DNA of 8,156 bases from NCBI GenBank assembly GCA_024276335.1, contig JAJRXL010000083.1, forward strand, positions 1 through 8,156. Direction: 5' to 3'. The notes below the pieces were generated by a model, which saw only the letters and a list, made by a program, of their open reading frames with translations, did no database searches and was not told the DNA's origin. The position numbers were made by a program, and so were the translations under genes. Positions 1 through 7,645 of this stretch are shown one piece after another. The stretch is from Bacteroidota bacterium. GTDB taxonomy: Bacteria; Bacteroidota; Ignavibacteria; SZUA-365; JAADGX01. The stretch's first letter is position 1. Each line of letters starts with the position of its first letter.

Positions 1-36
1 AAAGTCAACCTTCTCATAAAAGTCAACCTTCTCATA
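1..36. repeat. Perfect 2 x 18 bp tandem repeat at the window edge
   Basis: The 18-base unit AAAGTCAACCTTCTCATA occurs at 1-18 and again at 19-36 with no mismatch, then the sequence becomes unique (TCGG...). Because copy one starts at base 1, the array may extend upstream and the real copy number is unknown. On the + strand frame 1 reads a six-residue repeat KVNLLI, ending at a TGA at 55-57. On the - strand two frames are open through it, giving YEKVDF or MRRLTF repeats. None of these can be shown to be a real protein from 36 bases. It could be a minisatellite, the end of a coding repeat, or an intergenic repeat family. Confidence 0.85.
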
Positions 37-113
37 TCGGCTTCAATGTATCCATGATAATTCCAAATGACGGCGTGTTCGCGTCGGTAACAAATCGGCT
101 TGCCTCAGAAACA

Positions 114-1817
114 ATGCATGCAATTTCATGCATCGAGCACCACGCTATCAAACTTGCCCTCTTTATCATTCCCTTTTTACTGACTGTCGGTGCAACTGCC
201 CAGGACCTTTCCAATCCCGATACGCCGCCCGTAACCCTTACCGGTTCACTGGTGACCAGCGCGGAGAATTACTCTATCCCGGGCCTTGCCACGAACAGAC
301 CCGTCAATACCGCCCGGATGTACTTTAATCCTACGTTGAGCATCTACGGTATCGACCTCCCTTTCAGCATCGTCCTGTCAACGGAAGAACGTTCATTCAA
401 CCAACCGTTCAACCAGTTCGGGGTAAGTCCTCGGTACAAATGGCTGACGCTACATGCCGGATACCGCACCCTGCGTTTTTCCGATTACTCCCTGTCCGAT
501 GCCTTGATTCTCGGCGGCGGACTCGAAGTTGACGCTTCCTGGTTCCATGCCAGCGCGATATACGGTCGATTGCGGAGAAGCGTGGACGAGGATACGCTGG
601 CTGGCATCATACCTGTATATAAACAGATGGGATGGGCAACGAAAATCGGTTTTGGAAGCCAGGAAAATTTCTTCAACATCAACCTACTCCATGCCTGGGA
701 CGATTCCACTTCTCTCTCGATCGTGCCTACCAGGAGCGCTGTTTACCCGCGTGAAAACCTTGTTCTTGGTCTCAACGGAATGCTGAGCTTCCTGGATGGT
801 CGGCTGGCCCTGGCGGGCGAGATTGCAGGCAGTTTCATGTCCCGCGACACCCGTCTCCCGAAGACCGACCTGTCCGGGAATCCCCTGCTCCATCTCGGGC
901 TGTTCACCGAACGGCTTTCCACGCGATTCAACCTCGCAATGAAGACATCGGTGACCTACCGCTCCGAAGTATTTATCGGGCGACTCGAATACGCACGCGT
1001 GGAACCGGAATATGAATCCATGGGCGTACTGTACATCCAGAACGACAAGGAGGAAGTGACGTTTGCTCCGACCGCCATCATCGCCGGCGGCAAACTGCGC
1101 GCTGGGGGATCTATCGGCCTTCAGTGGGACAACTTGTACAATAACCTTGCCTACACAACAAGACGGATCATCAGCTCGGCTAATATCAACTGGATGCCGT
1201 CCTCGTCCTTCGGCGTTGATGCCGCGTATTCCAATTACAGCATGAACAACCGTTCAGCCGCGCTGCAAGTGAATGATTCCACGCGTGTGGAGAATGTAAC
1301 CCAGTCGTTTTCCCTTTCCCCGAGATACAGCTTTATAACCGGAACCATGCAGCACTTCATCCTGCTCTATATCACGCGCCAGGAATACGCGGACCGGAAC
1401 ATCCTCACTGGAGCGTTGAGCAATAACGACGTACTCACAGCAATGCTCAGTTATTCCGGCACGTTGTCCACCGGCTTGGGATTCAGCGCTTCCTTTCAAT
1501 ACACGGACATGAACACGGCCTACCTGACAAATCGCATAACCGGCGTCAGCATCGGCGGCACGAAGCCGTTTTTCGACAATTCGCTCTATGCTTCACTACA
1601 ATACACGTTGAACTTTACCAAGGCTTCCACGGAAAGCGCAACAGATGTGCAAAACCTTGTCACGGTCTCGCTCCGATATAAAGTAACCAACGCAGATGCT
1701 TTAGACTTGTATTTCCAATTCAATACCTACGAGGCTGCAACCACGTCCCGCACATCGTACAGCGGAACGCAGACACGTTTGCAGTACTCGAGGTCCTTTT
1801 CTTTTGGTATGAAATAA
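114..1817 (+). CDS. Putative outer-membrane beta-barrel protein (secreted, porin-like)
   Basis: Seen: the reading frame is open from ATG 54 to TAA 1815-1817. I chose ATG 114 (567 residues) because it leads directly into a signal peptide: Lys, a hydrophobic core (LALFIIPFLL), then ATA|QD as a signal peptidase I site about 29 residues in. ATG 54 would add 20 residues, and its ATG overlaps an upstream TGA as ATGA. Neither start has a clear Shine-Dalgarno. The mature part is a succession of short alternating aromatic/polar strands with Gly, Asn and Asp turns (for example LHAGYRTLRFSDYS, LYASLQYTLNF, VSLRYKV), ending in an amphipathic strand LQYSRSFSFGMK. Known: this pattern is typical of outer-membrane barrels. 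Inference: a barrel of many strands without an N-terminal plug, so more porin-like than a TonB-dependent receptor. No specific family or substrate was recognised. It is first of three co-directional genes for exported proteins. Confidence 0.7.
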   Translation: MHAISCIEHHAIKLALFIIPFLLTVGATAQDLSNPDTPPVTLTGSLVTSAENYSIPGLATNRPVNTARMYFNPTLSIYGIDLPFSIVLSTEERSFNQPFNQFGVSPRYKWLTLHAGYRTLRFSDYSLSDALILGGGLEVDASWFHASAIYGRLRRSVDEDTLAGIIPVYKQMGWATKIGFGSQENFFNINLLHAWDDSTSLSIVPTRSAVYPRENLVLGLNGMLSFLDGRLALAGEIAGSFMSRDTRLPKTDLSGNPLLHLGLFTERLSTRFNLAMKTSVTYRSEVFIGRLEYARVEPEYESMGVLYIQNDKEEVTFAPTAIIAGGKLRAGGSIGLQWDNLYNNLAYTTRRIISSANINWMPSSSFGVDAAYSNYSMNNRSAALQVNDSTRVENVTQSFSLSPRYSFITGTMQHFILLYITRQEYADRNILTGALSNNDVLTAMLSYSGTLSTGLGFSASFQYTDMNTAYLTNRITGVSIGGTKPFFDNSLYASLQYTLNFTKASTESATDVQNLVTVSLRYKVTNADALDLYFQFNTYEAATTSRTSYSGTQTRLQYSRSFSFGMK

Positions 1818-1886
1818 TGGTAGTGACCAACCGCTTCTCCGACGGACTCATCGCGCGCATCCACGCACACCTTCCGATCATCCAAC

Positions 1887-1892
1887 AAGGAG
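1887..1892 (+). promoter_or_regulatory. Ribosome binding site deciding the start at 1898
   Basis: AAGGAG lies five bases before ATG 1898, a near-ideal Shine-Dalgarno and spacing. It favours 1898 over the in-frame ATG at 1817, which overlaps the previous stop (TAATG) but has no such site. Classical sites like this are scarce in many Bacteroidetes, so it mildly favours a lineage of the wider group that retains them. Confidence 0.7.
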
Positions 1893-1897
1893 CAATC

Positions 1898-3493
1898 ATG
1901 AGGAAAACCGCTACGCTTTGCATCCTGGGGATATTCCTGGGTATGCCGTTTACTTCCATGGCCCAGTTAAGCGTTTCCATGCAGATGGCCCCAAATCCCT
2001 CACCGTTCATCTCGGATTGGAAATCGGACCCAAATACGGTCCGCCTGATAGTCACGAACCCCACCGGTACGAGCCATTCCGTGCGATTCAAAGGTTATAT
2101 CGAAGGTGACACCCGTGGCAAGGTCGCGGAAACCAAGCTGGATGGCTCCATACCTCCCGTCGATCTACCTCCCGGCGTTACGATTCTCACCGCGGCAGAC
2201 GCGCATATCCTGGACAAGGATGCCGTGCGGTATATCGGCCCCACGCGGCAGCAGGTCATTCAGAGCGGCAGGCTGCCCGATGACAATTTCCGGATATGCG
2301 TTCAAATCGTCGCGTACGATTCGCCGCACAACCCACTCTCCCCGGAAGCCTGTTCCCGATTCATGATACGCCGGCTCTCCCCTCCTTCACTCATCGTCCC
2401 AGCTAACAAAAGTGCCGTCAAGGCGGCGCCTACGTTTCAGTGGTCACATGTTGCAATGGGAAGAGGCAGCTTCGCGCGGTATGAACTTCGCCTGGTCGAA
2501 TTACGTGCGGAACAGCGAAATACCGTTAATGCGGTGGAAACAAATATCCCCTTATTGGTACGGGAAACGTCGCTTCCTTTGTACCAATTCCTGCCTTCCG
2601 ACCCCAGGTTGCAGAAGGGAAAGAGTTACGCCTGGCGTGTTCGCGCGTTCGATCCCCAGGGTAAATTCACTTTTACCAATGACGGGAAAAGCGAGACCTG
2701 GACATTTACCTACAGCACGACAACTCTCACTGTGTTGAAAGATATCGCCACAAAGGAAAAAACGACCGTTGGCATCAAGACCGGGATTTCTCAGAACTTT
2801 GTTTTTTCACGAATGACCAGGATCCGGGGAAAGCTACGAACGACGTTTTACAAGAACGCAATTCCCACGCCAAGATCAATAATTTACAAGAGCAATAAAA
2901 ATAAACCACCCCTGTCAGACAGCAATTCCCCTCAACCGGAAGGAGTCCAGGGGATAAAAGCCGGCAAATCAAAGAAGAAGATAGCTTTTACGCCTACTAC
3001 CGTAACCTTGAAAGAGAACCTCCCTCTCGGCGGTCTTCATTTGAAACTCTACTTGCGTACGAAAAGCAATCCGAACTGTGGCTTCTATCCATTCAGCGTA
3101 AGCGGAAAAATATTTGACGTGGAAAAACTCGTGGCCACAGCTACCACGAACCCGGACGGTACATTCGAGTTCACCTTTTTCGCCAAGGATTCAACCGGCA
3201 GAATCCTGAAAGATGCTTTCATCCATTGCGGCGGCAACGAGTTCGAGAACTACCTGACAGGAGACCTGTATCGCTATTACCAAATCATGGTGGACGATCC
3301 ACACCTGTTGAGTCCATCCGACGAGTTCAAAGTACAACCGGGCGAAATCCTTGACGTGGGAACTCTTTACTCTCTCGTCCGATCCTACTCGGTCACCGTC
3401 AGCGTCAAGGACAAGGTGAAAGGAAACCAGCTTCCCAACATGGACGTCAGGATCGTCCGGGTGAATCTGCCGTACGACGTCCCCCCGGAATAA
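1898..3493 (+). CDS. N-terminal part of giant secreted multidomain protein: TANFOR-like, FN3-like and CarboxypepD_reg-like domains
   Basis: This 531-residue piece starts at ATG 1898, chosen for its Shine-Dalgarno and the signal peptide that follows (MRK, hydrophobic core, SMA|QL cleavage at residues 22/23). Starting at ATG 1817 would add 27 residues. Residues ~24-165 resemble the TANFOR-type beta domain: an NPSPF start, an IVTNPT strand, PPVDLPPGV, a GRLPDDNFRICVQIVAYD segment, and a closing Cys and PPSL. Residues ~166-272 look like an FN3-type sandwich with PTFQWS, YAWRVRAFDPQG and a final WTFTY. A Lys/Pro-rich linker follows (about 2885-2982). A CarboxypepD_reg-like segment then carries TNPDGTFEF at residues 417-425. 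Another such domain begins near residue 496 and is cut by TAA at 3491. The frame continues beyond the stop into the 3518-7540 CDS, so this is probably the first third of one protein. No enzyme motif was found; a structural or adhesive surface role is inference. Confidence 0.75.
   Translation: MRKTATLCILGIFLGMPFTSMAQLSVSMQMAPNPSPFISDWKSDPNTVRLIVTNPTGTSHSVRFKGYIEGDTRGKVAETKLDGSIPPVDLPPGVTILTAADAHILDKDAVRYIGPTRQQVIQSGRLPDDNFRICVQIVAYDSPHNPLSPEACSRFMIRRLSPPSLIVPANKSAVKAAPTFQWSHVAMGRGSFARYELRLVELRAEQRNTVNAVETNIPLLVRETSLPLYQFLPSDPRLQKGKSYAWRVRAFDPQGKFTFTNDGKSETWTFTYSTTTLTVLKDIATKEKTTVGIKTGISQNFVFSRMTRIRGKLRTTFYKNAIPTPRSIIYKSNKNKPPLSDSNSPQPEGVQGIKAGKSKKKIAFTPTTVTLKENLPLGGLHLKLYLRTKSNPNCGFYPFSVSGKIFDVEKLVATATTNPDGTFEFTFFAKDSTGRILKDAFIHCGGNEFENYLTGDLYRYYQIMVDDPHLLSPSDEFKVQPGEILDVGTLYSLVRSYSVTVSVKDKVKGNQLPNMDVRIVRVNLPYDVPPE
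3491..3493 (+). other. In-frame TAA interrupting the giant gene
   Basis: The TAA follows ...VPPE. Eight sense codons (GELKPYQP) then precede the GTG at 3518, all in the same frame as the sequence upstream. The strand-turn pattern of a CarboxypepD_reg-like domain runs across it: SYSVTVSVKDK and DVRIVRV before, VFGAKVIAQGKT and TNAEGKVTFKYL after. A single base change from CAA, GAA or AAA would create it; a single indel would not, since the frame is the same on both sides. TAA also ends the upstream barrel gene at a natural C-terminus, so reassignment of TAA is unlikely. Confidence 0.9.
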
Positions 3494-3517
3494 GGCGAAC
3501 TCAAGCCGTACCAACCA

Positions 3518-6500
3518 GTGAATGATGTTCTCATGCTAAAGGTATTCGGGGCTAAAGTCATCGCCCAGGGCAAAACAAATGCGGAAGGGAAGGTTACCTT
3601 CAAGTACTTGGCAAAGAATGTTGGAGGAAGCGACAAGTACACCGTGATAGTTTCTTCTCCGGCGGAGGGGGTTTACTACTATCGCAAGGTATGGAAGACG
3701 TTCAGGTTCGGCTTTCTCATGGGTGAAAAAGACGAAGCCGGGAATGGGATGGTCTGGGATAACGCCATAGTCAACAAGGGATATAATCCTGGGGCCATGT
3801 ATGCGACGGTACTTGCAGAGGTAAAACCGATGAAACCTCGTATCGCGGGTCGTGTTTACAGAAGCGATAATACGTTGCAGGCAATCAAGAATGCGAAGGT
3901 GACTCTCTGGGGTTTCTCAATCGGACTTTGGAAGATCAGAACAATAATGACCAATGATTCCGGTGGTTGCGTATTCGACAACCTGGACCCAACCGGAGAA
4001 CTCCCGGAGGCGAAAGCAATATTCTACGTTGTCAAAGTTGAAAAGTGCGGCTTCAAGAAATACCAGTCGGATATCATCTTTGTCGAACTTGGCCAGCAAT
4101 TTTATACAACGGTTCAACTAGTACCCGCACTTACCGTGAACGGGCGGATCATTGATGAACTTGGACGGCCCGTATCGGCAAACGTACGTATCGGGCAAGG
4201 CGAGTGGGTTCATACCACTAAGAAAATCAAAAAGAAAAAGCTTATTCAGTTACAACGGAAAAAGAAGGCGACCGCAAATAAAATCGTCATAAAAAGCAGC
4301 TCGTCAAGCATGTTCAGGAACAAGAGCTTCAAGAACAAGAGAGTCACGATGGTTGCCCTTGACTTCGACGAAGAATTTGCTACCCCCGCCGTGCACGGTA
4401 TCAATCAGATGTTCATTATACCCGACAACCAGTCCCTGTACTATCCTGAAACCCTTATGGTGCAGCTCCCGTTCGACGCCAAAGACATCGGCGAGTTCAC
4501 GGTTTACATCAAGCAACACCGCCTTGCCGTGCGCGCTGTAACGGTGGTCCCCAGGGTCAGCAAGAGCTGGAAAAGCAAGATTTCCAAGAACAAATACGCT
4601 CCCGGCAACACCGTCACGACAACCATCGAAGAGGCAATCATACGGGTAAATGACGCGAAACCCGATTCGATCGACACCGACGGTGTCTCCTATTTCGTTT
4701 GGACATCGCCGAGCGATAACGCCACCGTACGCGTTCGCGGCCCGGATAACTCCGATTACGTGGAGAAAACCGTTTCCGCCGCCATCGATGAAAGCAAAAC
4801 GTGGACATTCCTCGAAGTCCCGCTCAAGCTCGGTGGTGCGCTTTCGGGAACGGTAAAAGTCGGTACCGTCCCCATCCCGGGTGCCCGCGTCGCGCTGTAC
4901 GATAACCCGGCCGACGCCTCCCCTCTTCAGACTGTGACCGACGCAGACGGAAAGTATATCCTCCACGGGATTCCCGCCGGGATGCACGTATTCAAAGCCG
5001 CGAAATCAAAAAGCCAGTATATCGGTGATACCGCACAGGCGACCATCTTAAAAGGTCAGACCACGACTCGTGATTTTCAGCTCACTGCATACAACGACAT
5101 GGATATCACACACCTCCTGGGTTTCCCCATCGAAATCATTTCGCTGGATTCCGTGGGTCAGGAAGTCATGATTGCCGGAAGTTTCGTGAGCCTGCCGGGC
5201 AACGACCAGTTTTCTCCTTTCGATGCAACGAGTTCCCTGCCTTTCGACGCAATCGGAATTAAACCGTCCACCGAAACAAACATGCAGGGAATTCCGATGG
5301 CGGAACCGGCCGTGATGCCGGTCACGACAATGGTGAACGAGTGGACGGTATCCGCTTCCGGATTGTATAAAGCGTACCAACGCGATCAGACCAACGGCAT
5401 CCAGGTCCGGAAATCCACTGCCAGGGGAGAAATCACAGGAAAGGTTCTCCTCGACCCGGCATCGTTCACGTTTCCCGGAGGGTCCATCGATTTCGGCACC
5501 AGTCTCCTTGCCCTAGCGACGACACTCGATATGCCGGGTGGAATGATTATTCCCGCCATTACTTCCGATGAAAGCACACCTCACAATGATCCACGCGGTT
5601 TCTTTGTACTTGCGGAAGACGGCTCGGGGCTATCGTATGAATTGTACGATTTCCCGGCAAAGAGCGATTCCTCCAACTCGTTCTTCAACCAGGATACACT
5701 CAGCCTGGCTACGACCATCCACAGTAATATTTCCTCGATCGAGAACCCGGATGTTGCTCTCTATGTCGGAAATCTCCGGCTTCACAAAAATTCCGTCGAG
5801 ACTTTGCATTCAAACTCCTCCCTATCCATCCCCCTCGAAGCGGACTGGAGCCTCTACGTCAAATCATGGACGATTAACCACAACGGGGTCACCTTGAATA
5901 GCGGTTATGCCGACCTTGGCCCCATGAACGTGAATTTCACGGGAATGAAGCTCTTTCCGGACCAGCTTCTCATGGGAGCATTTGACGCCCAGAACATTCC
6001 CATCGCGGGCCTCAAATCCTTGCAGGTCACCGGCACGGCTGACTTTGGGATCGAGAGCGAAACAGGGCATTGGGCCCTGGCCATTTCGCCTTTGCAAGGA
6101 GAGGACGACTGCGGATACCTCGGTGGATTTCCCGGACTGAATCCGCAGGACAAGATCAAGTTTCAATCCATCTACCTCAGGGCCACCGGATCGAAAAACT
6201 TCACCGTTGCCGACGGTAACAACGTAACACTCTACAAAGTCGGCGCTTGGAAGATCAACCAGTTCTTTCCGACTAGCGACCTCATGCAGGTGGCGGGAAA
6301 TCTTGACCTCAACATCCCCAACCTTCCCGTTAAGAATTTCATTGCCACCTACAGCAAGAAGAATAACGCTCTCGTCTTTACGCCGGATCCTATCGCACAC
6401 ACGATCGCCGTCAACGGCGTCAATATCAAGTTCGTCACCGCCGGGAACGCGCCCCAGGTCTTCGACAACCAGGGCTATCACAGCAAGGTTATCGTGTCTG

Positions 6501-7540
6501 AAGAAGGAGCATTCGCCCTCAACGCCATGCTGCACCGGACGTTGCCCAAGACTCATATCATCGTGGACGACGGCCAGGAAATCGTTGTCGGAAGCGATCC
6601 CAACACCAAGATGACTGCCGTGGAAGGGGCGATGCAAGTTCAGAATCAGCAATGGGCGAATTTCTGGTTCGAGGGCGATTTGCAGAACAACAACCAGGGC
6701 GGACGTCTCCGCTTCGAAGTCCAGGGCGATATCGTCGCCAACAACCAGGAAATCGGCGTCGATAACATCGAGACTCCGTTCGGAGACATCAAGCTCGTGT
6801 ATAATTTTCCAAAGGAACGCATCGAAGGACATTTGCACGTTGAACAAGACCTCAGTGGCACGAAGGTAAAAGGGGACGCCACACTGTTGATCAGCGGAAC
6901 CGGCAAAGGATGGTACTTCTTCTGTGCCGCCACTTTCTCCTTGCCCAACCCGAAGATTGATGGAACCGCTGCTTTCGCGGTCGGAAACTACAACCTTGAA
7001 CCGGAGCAGCTCAACCAGTTCAAACAATACTCCTACAAGAACAAGGGACTCCCCCAGCAATTCCACGAATTCCGTGGATTCTTCTTCGAGGGCCTGGCGA
7101 AATTTCCTCCACCGGTTTTCTGTCCGAATTTCGATTTCGACTTCGGCCTCGTGTCCGCGTACCTCATCTGTCAGGTCGGCGCAAATGCTCGCTTCGGCAT
7201 GAATTTCGGTGCGGTAAACACGTATTTCGTTTCCATCCGAGGCATAGCAAATATCGAAGCAGGGGTTGGGGGCTCTATCGGTATCGCCTGCGGCGGACTC
7301 TCCGCCGGCATACTGATCGACCCGTACATCGAAGGCATGTACCAATCGAACGGAGAGTGGTACGTCATGGGGGATTTCCCATTCACATTGTATGGGTCGT
7401 CATACGCAGGTTGGGGAATATGCGATTCCGACTGTTGTTGTTCCCTTTGTGACAAGTCATCCGCCAGCGCTTCCATCACTCTCGGTATGCAAGCCTACGT
7501 CGGTTCGGACGACAAGTACTTCAAATTCTATCTCAAGTGA
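3518..7540 (+). CDS. C-terminal part of giant multidomain protein: CarboxypepD_reg-like repeats, beta-rich tail, Cys cluster
   Basis: This 1340-residue open frame begins at GTG 3518 only because a TAA lies 24 bases upstream; it is best read as a continuation of the 1898-3493 CDS. Residues 1-45 complete a CarboxypepD_reg-like domain (TNAEGKVTFKYL from residue 21). Further copies can be traced at ~108-203 (AGRVYRSDNT, MTNDSGGCVFDNL), ~204-330 (VNGRIIDELGRPV, interrupted by a Lys-rich insert at 235-275), ~346-438 (degenerate) and ~439-523 (the clearest: GALSGTVKVG, IPGARVALYD, TDADGKYILHGIPAG). From ~530 to the end I recognise no domain; it is rich in beta-strand-like segments and Asn/Gly turns. 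Near the end is C-x3-CCC-x2-C (residues 1302-1311), then a strand-like ending KYFKFYLK. No typical type IX secretion C-terminal signal is evident. Known: CarboxypepD_reg repeats are structural beta-sandwiches of exported proteins. The role here is unknown. Confidence 0.7.
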   Translation: MNDVLMLKVFGAKVIAQGKTNAEGKVTFKYLAKNVGGSDKYTVIVSSPAEGVYYYRKVWKTFRFGFLMGEKDEAGNGMVWDNAIVNKGYNPGAMYATVLAEVKPMKPRIAGRVYRSDNTLQAIKNAKVTLWGFSIGLWKIRTIMTNDSGGCVFDNLDPTGELPEAKAIFYVVKVEKCGFKKYQSDIIFVELGQQFYTTVQLVPALTVNGRIIDELGRPVSANVRIGQGEWVHTTKKIKKKKLIQLQRKKKATANKIVIKSSSSSMFRNKSFKNKRVTMVALDFDEEFATPAVHGINQMFIIPDNQSLYYPETLMVQLPFDAKDIGEFTVYIKQHRLAVRAVTVVPRVSKSWKSKISKNKYAPGNTVTTTIEEAIIRVNDAKPDSIDTDGVSYFVWTSPSDNATVRVRGPDNSDYVEKTVSAAIDESKTWTFLEVPLKLGGALSGTVKVGTVPIPGARVALYDNPADASPLQTVTDADGKYILHGIPAGMHVFKAAKSKSQYIGDTAQATILKGQTTTRDFQLTAYNDMDITHLLGFPIEIISLDSVGQEVMIAGSFVSLPGNDQFSPFDATSSLPFDAIGIKPSTETNMQGIPMAEPAVMPVTTMVNEWTVSASGLYKAYQRDQTNGIQVRKSTARGEITGKVLLDPASFTFPGGSIDFGTSLLALATTLDMPGGMIIPAITSDESTPHNDPRGFFVLAEDGSGLSYELYDFPAKSDSSNSFFNQDTLSLATTIHSNISSIENPDVALYVGNLRLHKNSVETLHSNSSLSIPLEADWSLYVKSWTINHNGVTLNSGYADLGPMNVNFTGMKLFPDQLLMGAFDAQNIPIAGLKSLQVTGTADFGIESETGHWALAISPLQGEDDCGYLGGFPGLNPQDKIKFQSIYLRATGSKNFTVADGNNVTLYKVGAWKINQFFPTSDLMQVAGNLDLNIPNLPVKNFIATYSKKNNALVFTPDPIAHTIAVNGVNIKFVTAGNAPQVFDNQGYHSKVIVSEEGAFALNAMLHRTLPKTHIIVDDGQEIVVGSDPNTKMTAVEGAMQVQNQQWANFWFEGDLQNNNQGGRLRFEVQGDIVANNQEIGVDNIETPFGDIKLVYNFPKERIEGHLHVEQDLSGTKVKGDATLLISGTGKGWYFFCAATFSLPNPKIDGTAAFAVGNYNLEPEQLNQFKQYSYKNKGLPQQFHEFRGFFFEGLAKFPPPVFCPNFDFDFGLVSAYLICQVGANARFGMNFGAVNTYFVSIRGIANIEAGVGGSIGIACGGLSAGILIDPYIEGMYQSNGEWYVMGDFPFTLYGSSYAGWGICDSDCCCSLCDKSSASASITLGMQAYVGSDDKYFKFYLK

Positions 7541-7628
7541 GAGGTCGCCATGCGCGAGAAATATACAAAAGGAACCAGCTTGATAATCTTCCATCGTCGA
7601 TCGCAAATGGCGTCATTTCCTTGCTCAT

Positions 7629-7633
7629 GGAGG
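7629..7633 (+). promoter_or_regulatory. Possible Shine-Dalgarno for the third gene
   Basis: GGAGG stands 12 bases before GTG 7646, rather far but usable. A competing weaker site, GAGG at 7541-7544, sits five bases before ATG 7550 in the same frame. The signal peptide favours 7646, while ribosome-site spacing favours 7550, so the start remains undecided. Confidence 0.35.
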
Positions 7634-7645
7634 AACGTCCGAACC

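Larger units (their letters stand above)
1898..7540 (+). pseudogene. Composite view: one ~1880-codon giant surface-protein gene split by a nonsense codon
   Basis: Reading 1898-7540 in one frame gives 1880 codons with a single stop at 3491-3493. The N-terminal piece has a signal peptide but ends mid-domain. The C-terminal piece has no signal peptide, starts mid-domain, and has no Shine-Dalgarno before GTG 3518 or ATG 3533, so it would not be exported on its own. These facts fit a nonsense mutation, an assembly or sequencing substitution, or rare readthrough. The remaining 4 kb shows no further stop or frameshift, so any inactivation is recent or the gene is still functional in some way. Confidence 0.6.

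Noticed and set aside
1..57. 3' end of an upstream gene reading through the tandem repeat (frame 1, stop TGA 55-57)
   Set aside because: Only 18 codons are visible and most are the repeat itself. The ATGA overlap with ATG 54 is suggestive but not enough to call a gene.
397..421. Short reiteration of TTCAACCA in the barrel gene
   Set aside because: It encodes FNQPFNQFG, a normal turn-strand sequence, and the copies are too short and few to count as a repeat element.
4304..4987. 227-codon open frame on the - strand
   Set aside because: It is antisense to clear CarboxypepD_reg-like repeats, and its composition (Gly/Val/Arg/His-rich) is that of a shadow frame.
5864..7345. 493-codon open frame on the - strand
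   Set aside because: It lies fully inside the downstream giant CDS, whose + strand translation is a continuous, sensible exported protein. The antisense product is Val/Asp/Glu/Arg-rich in the manner of reverse-frame shadows and shows no domain or ribosome site.
7541..7645. Terminator or promoter between the giant gene and the third gene
   Set aside because: I found no stable GC-rich hairpin with a T-run and no convincing promoter boxes, so read-through transcription is assumed.
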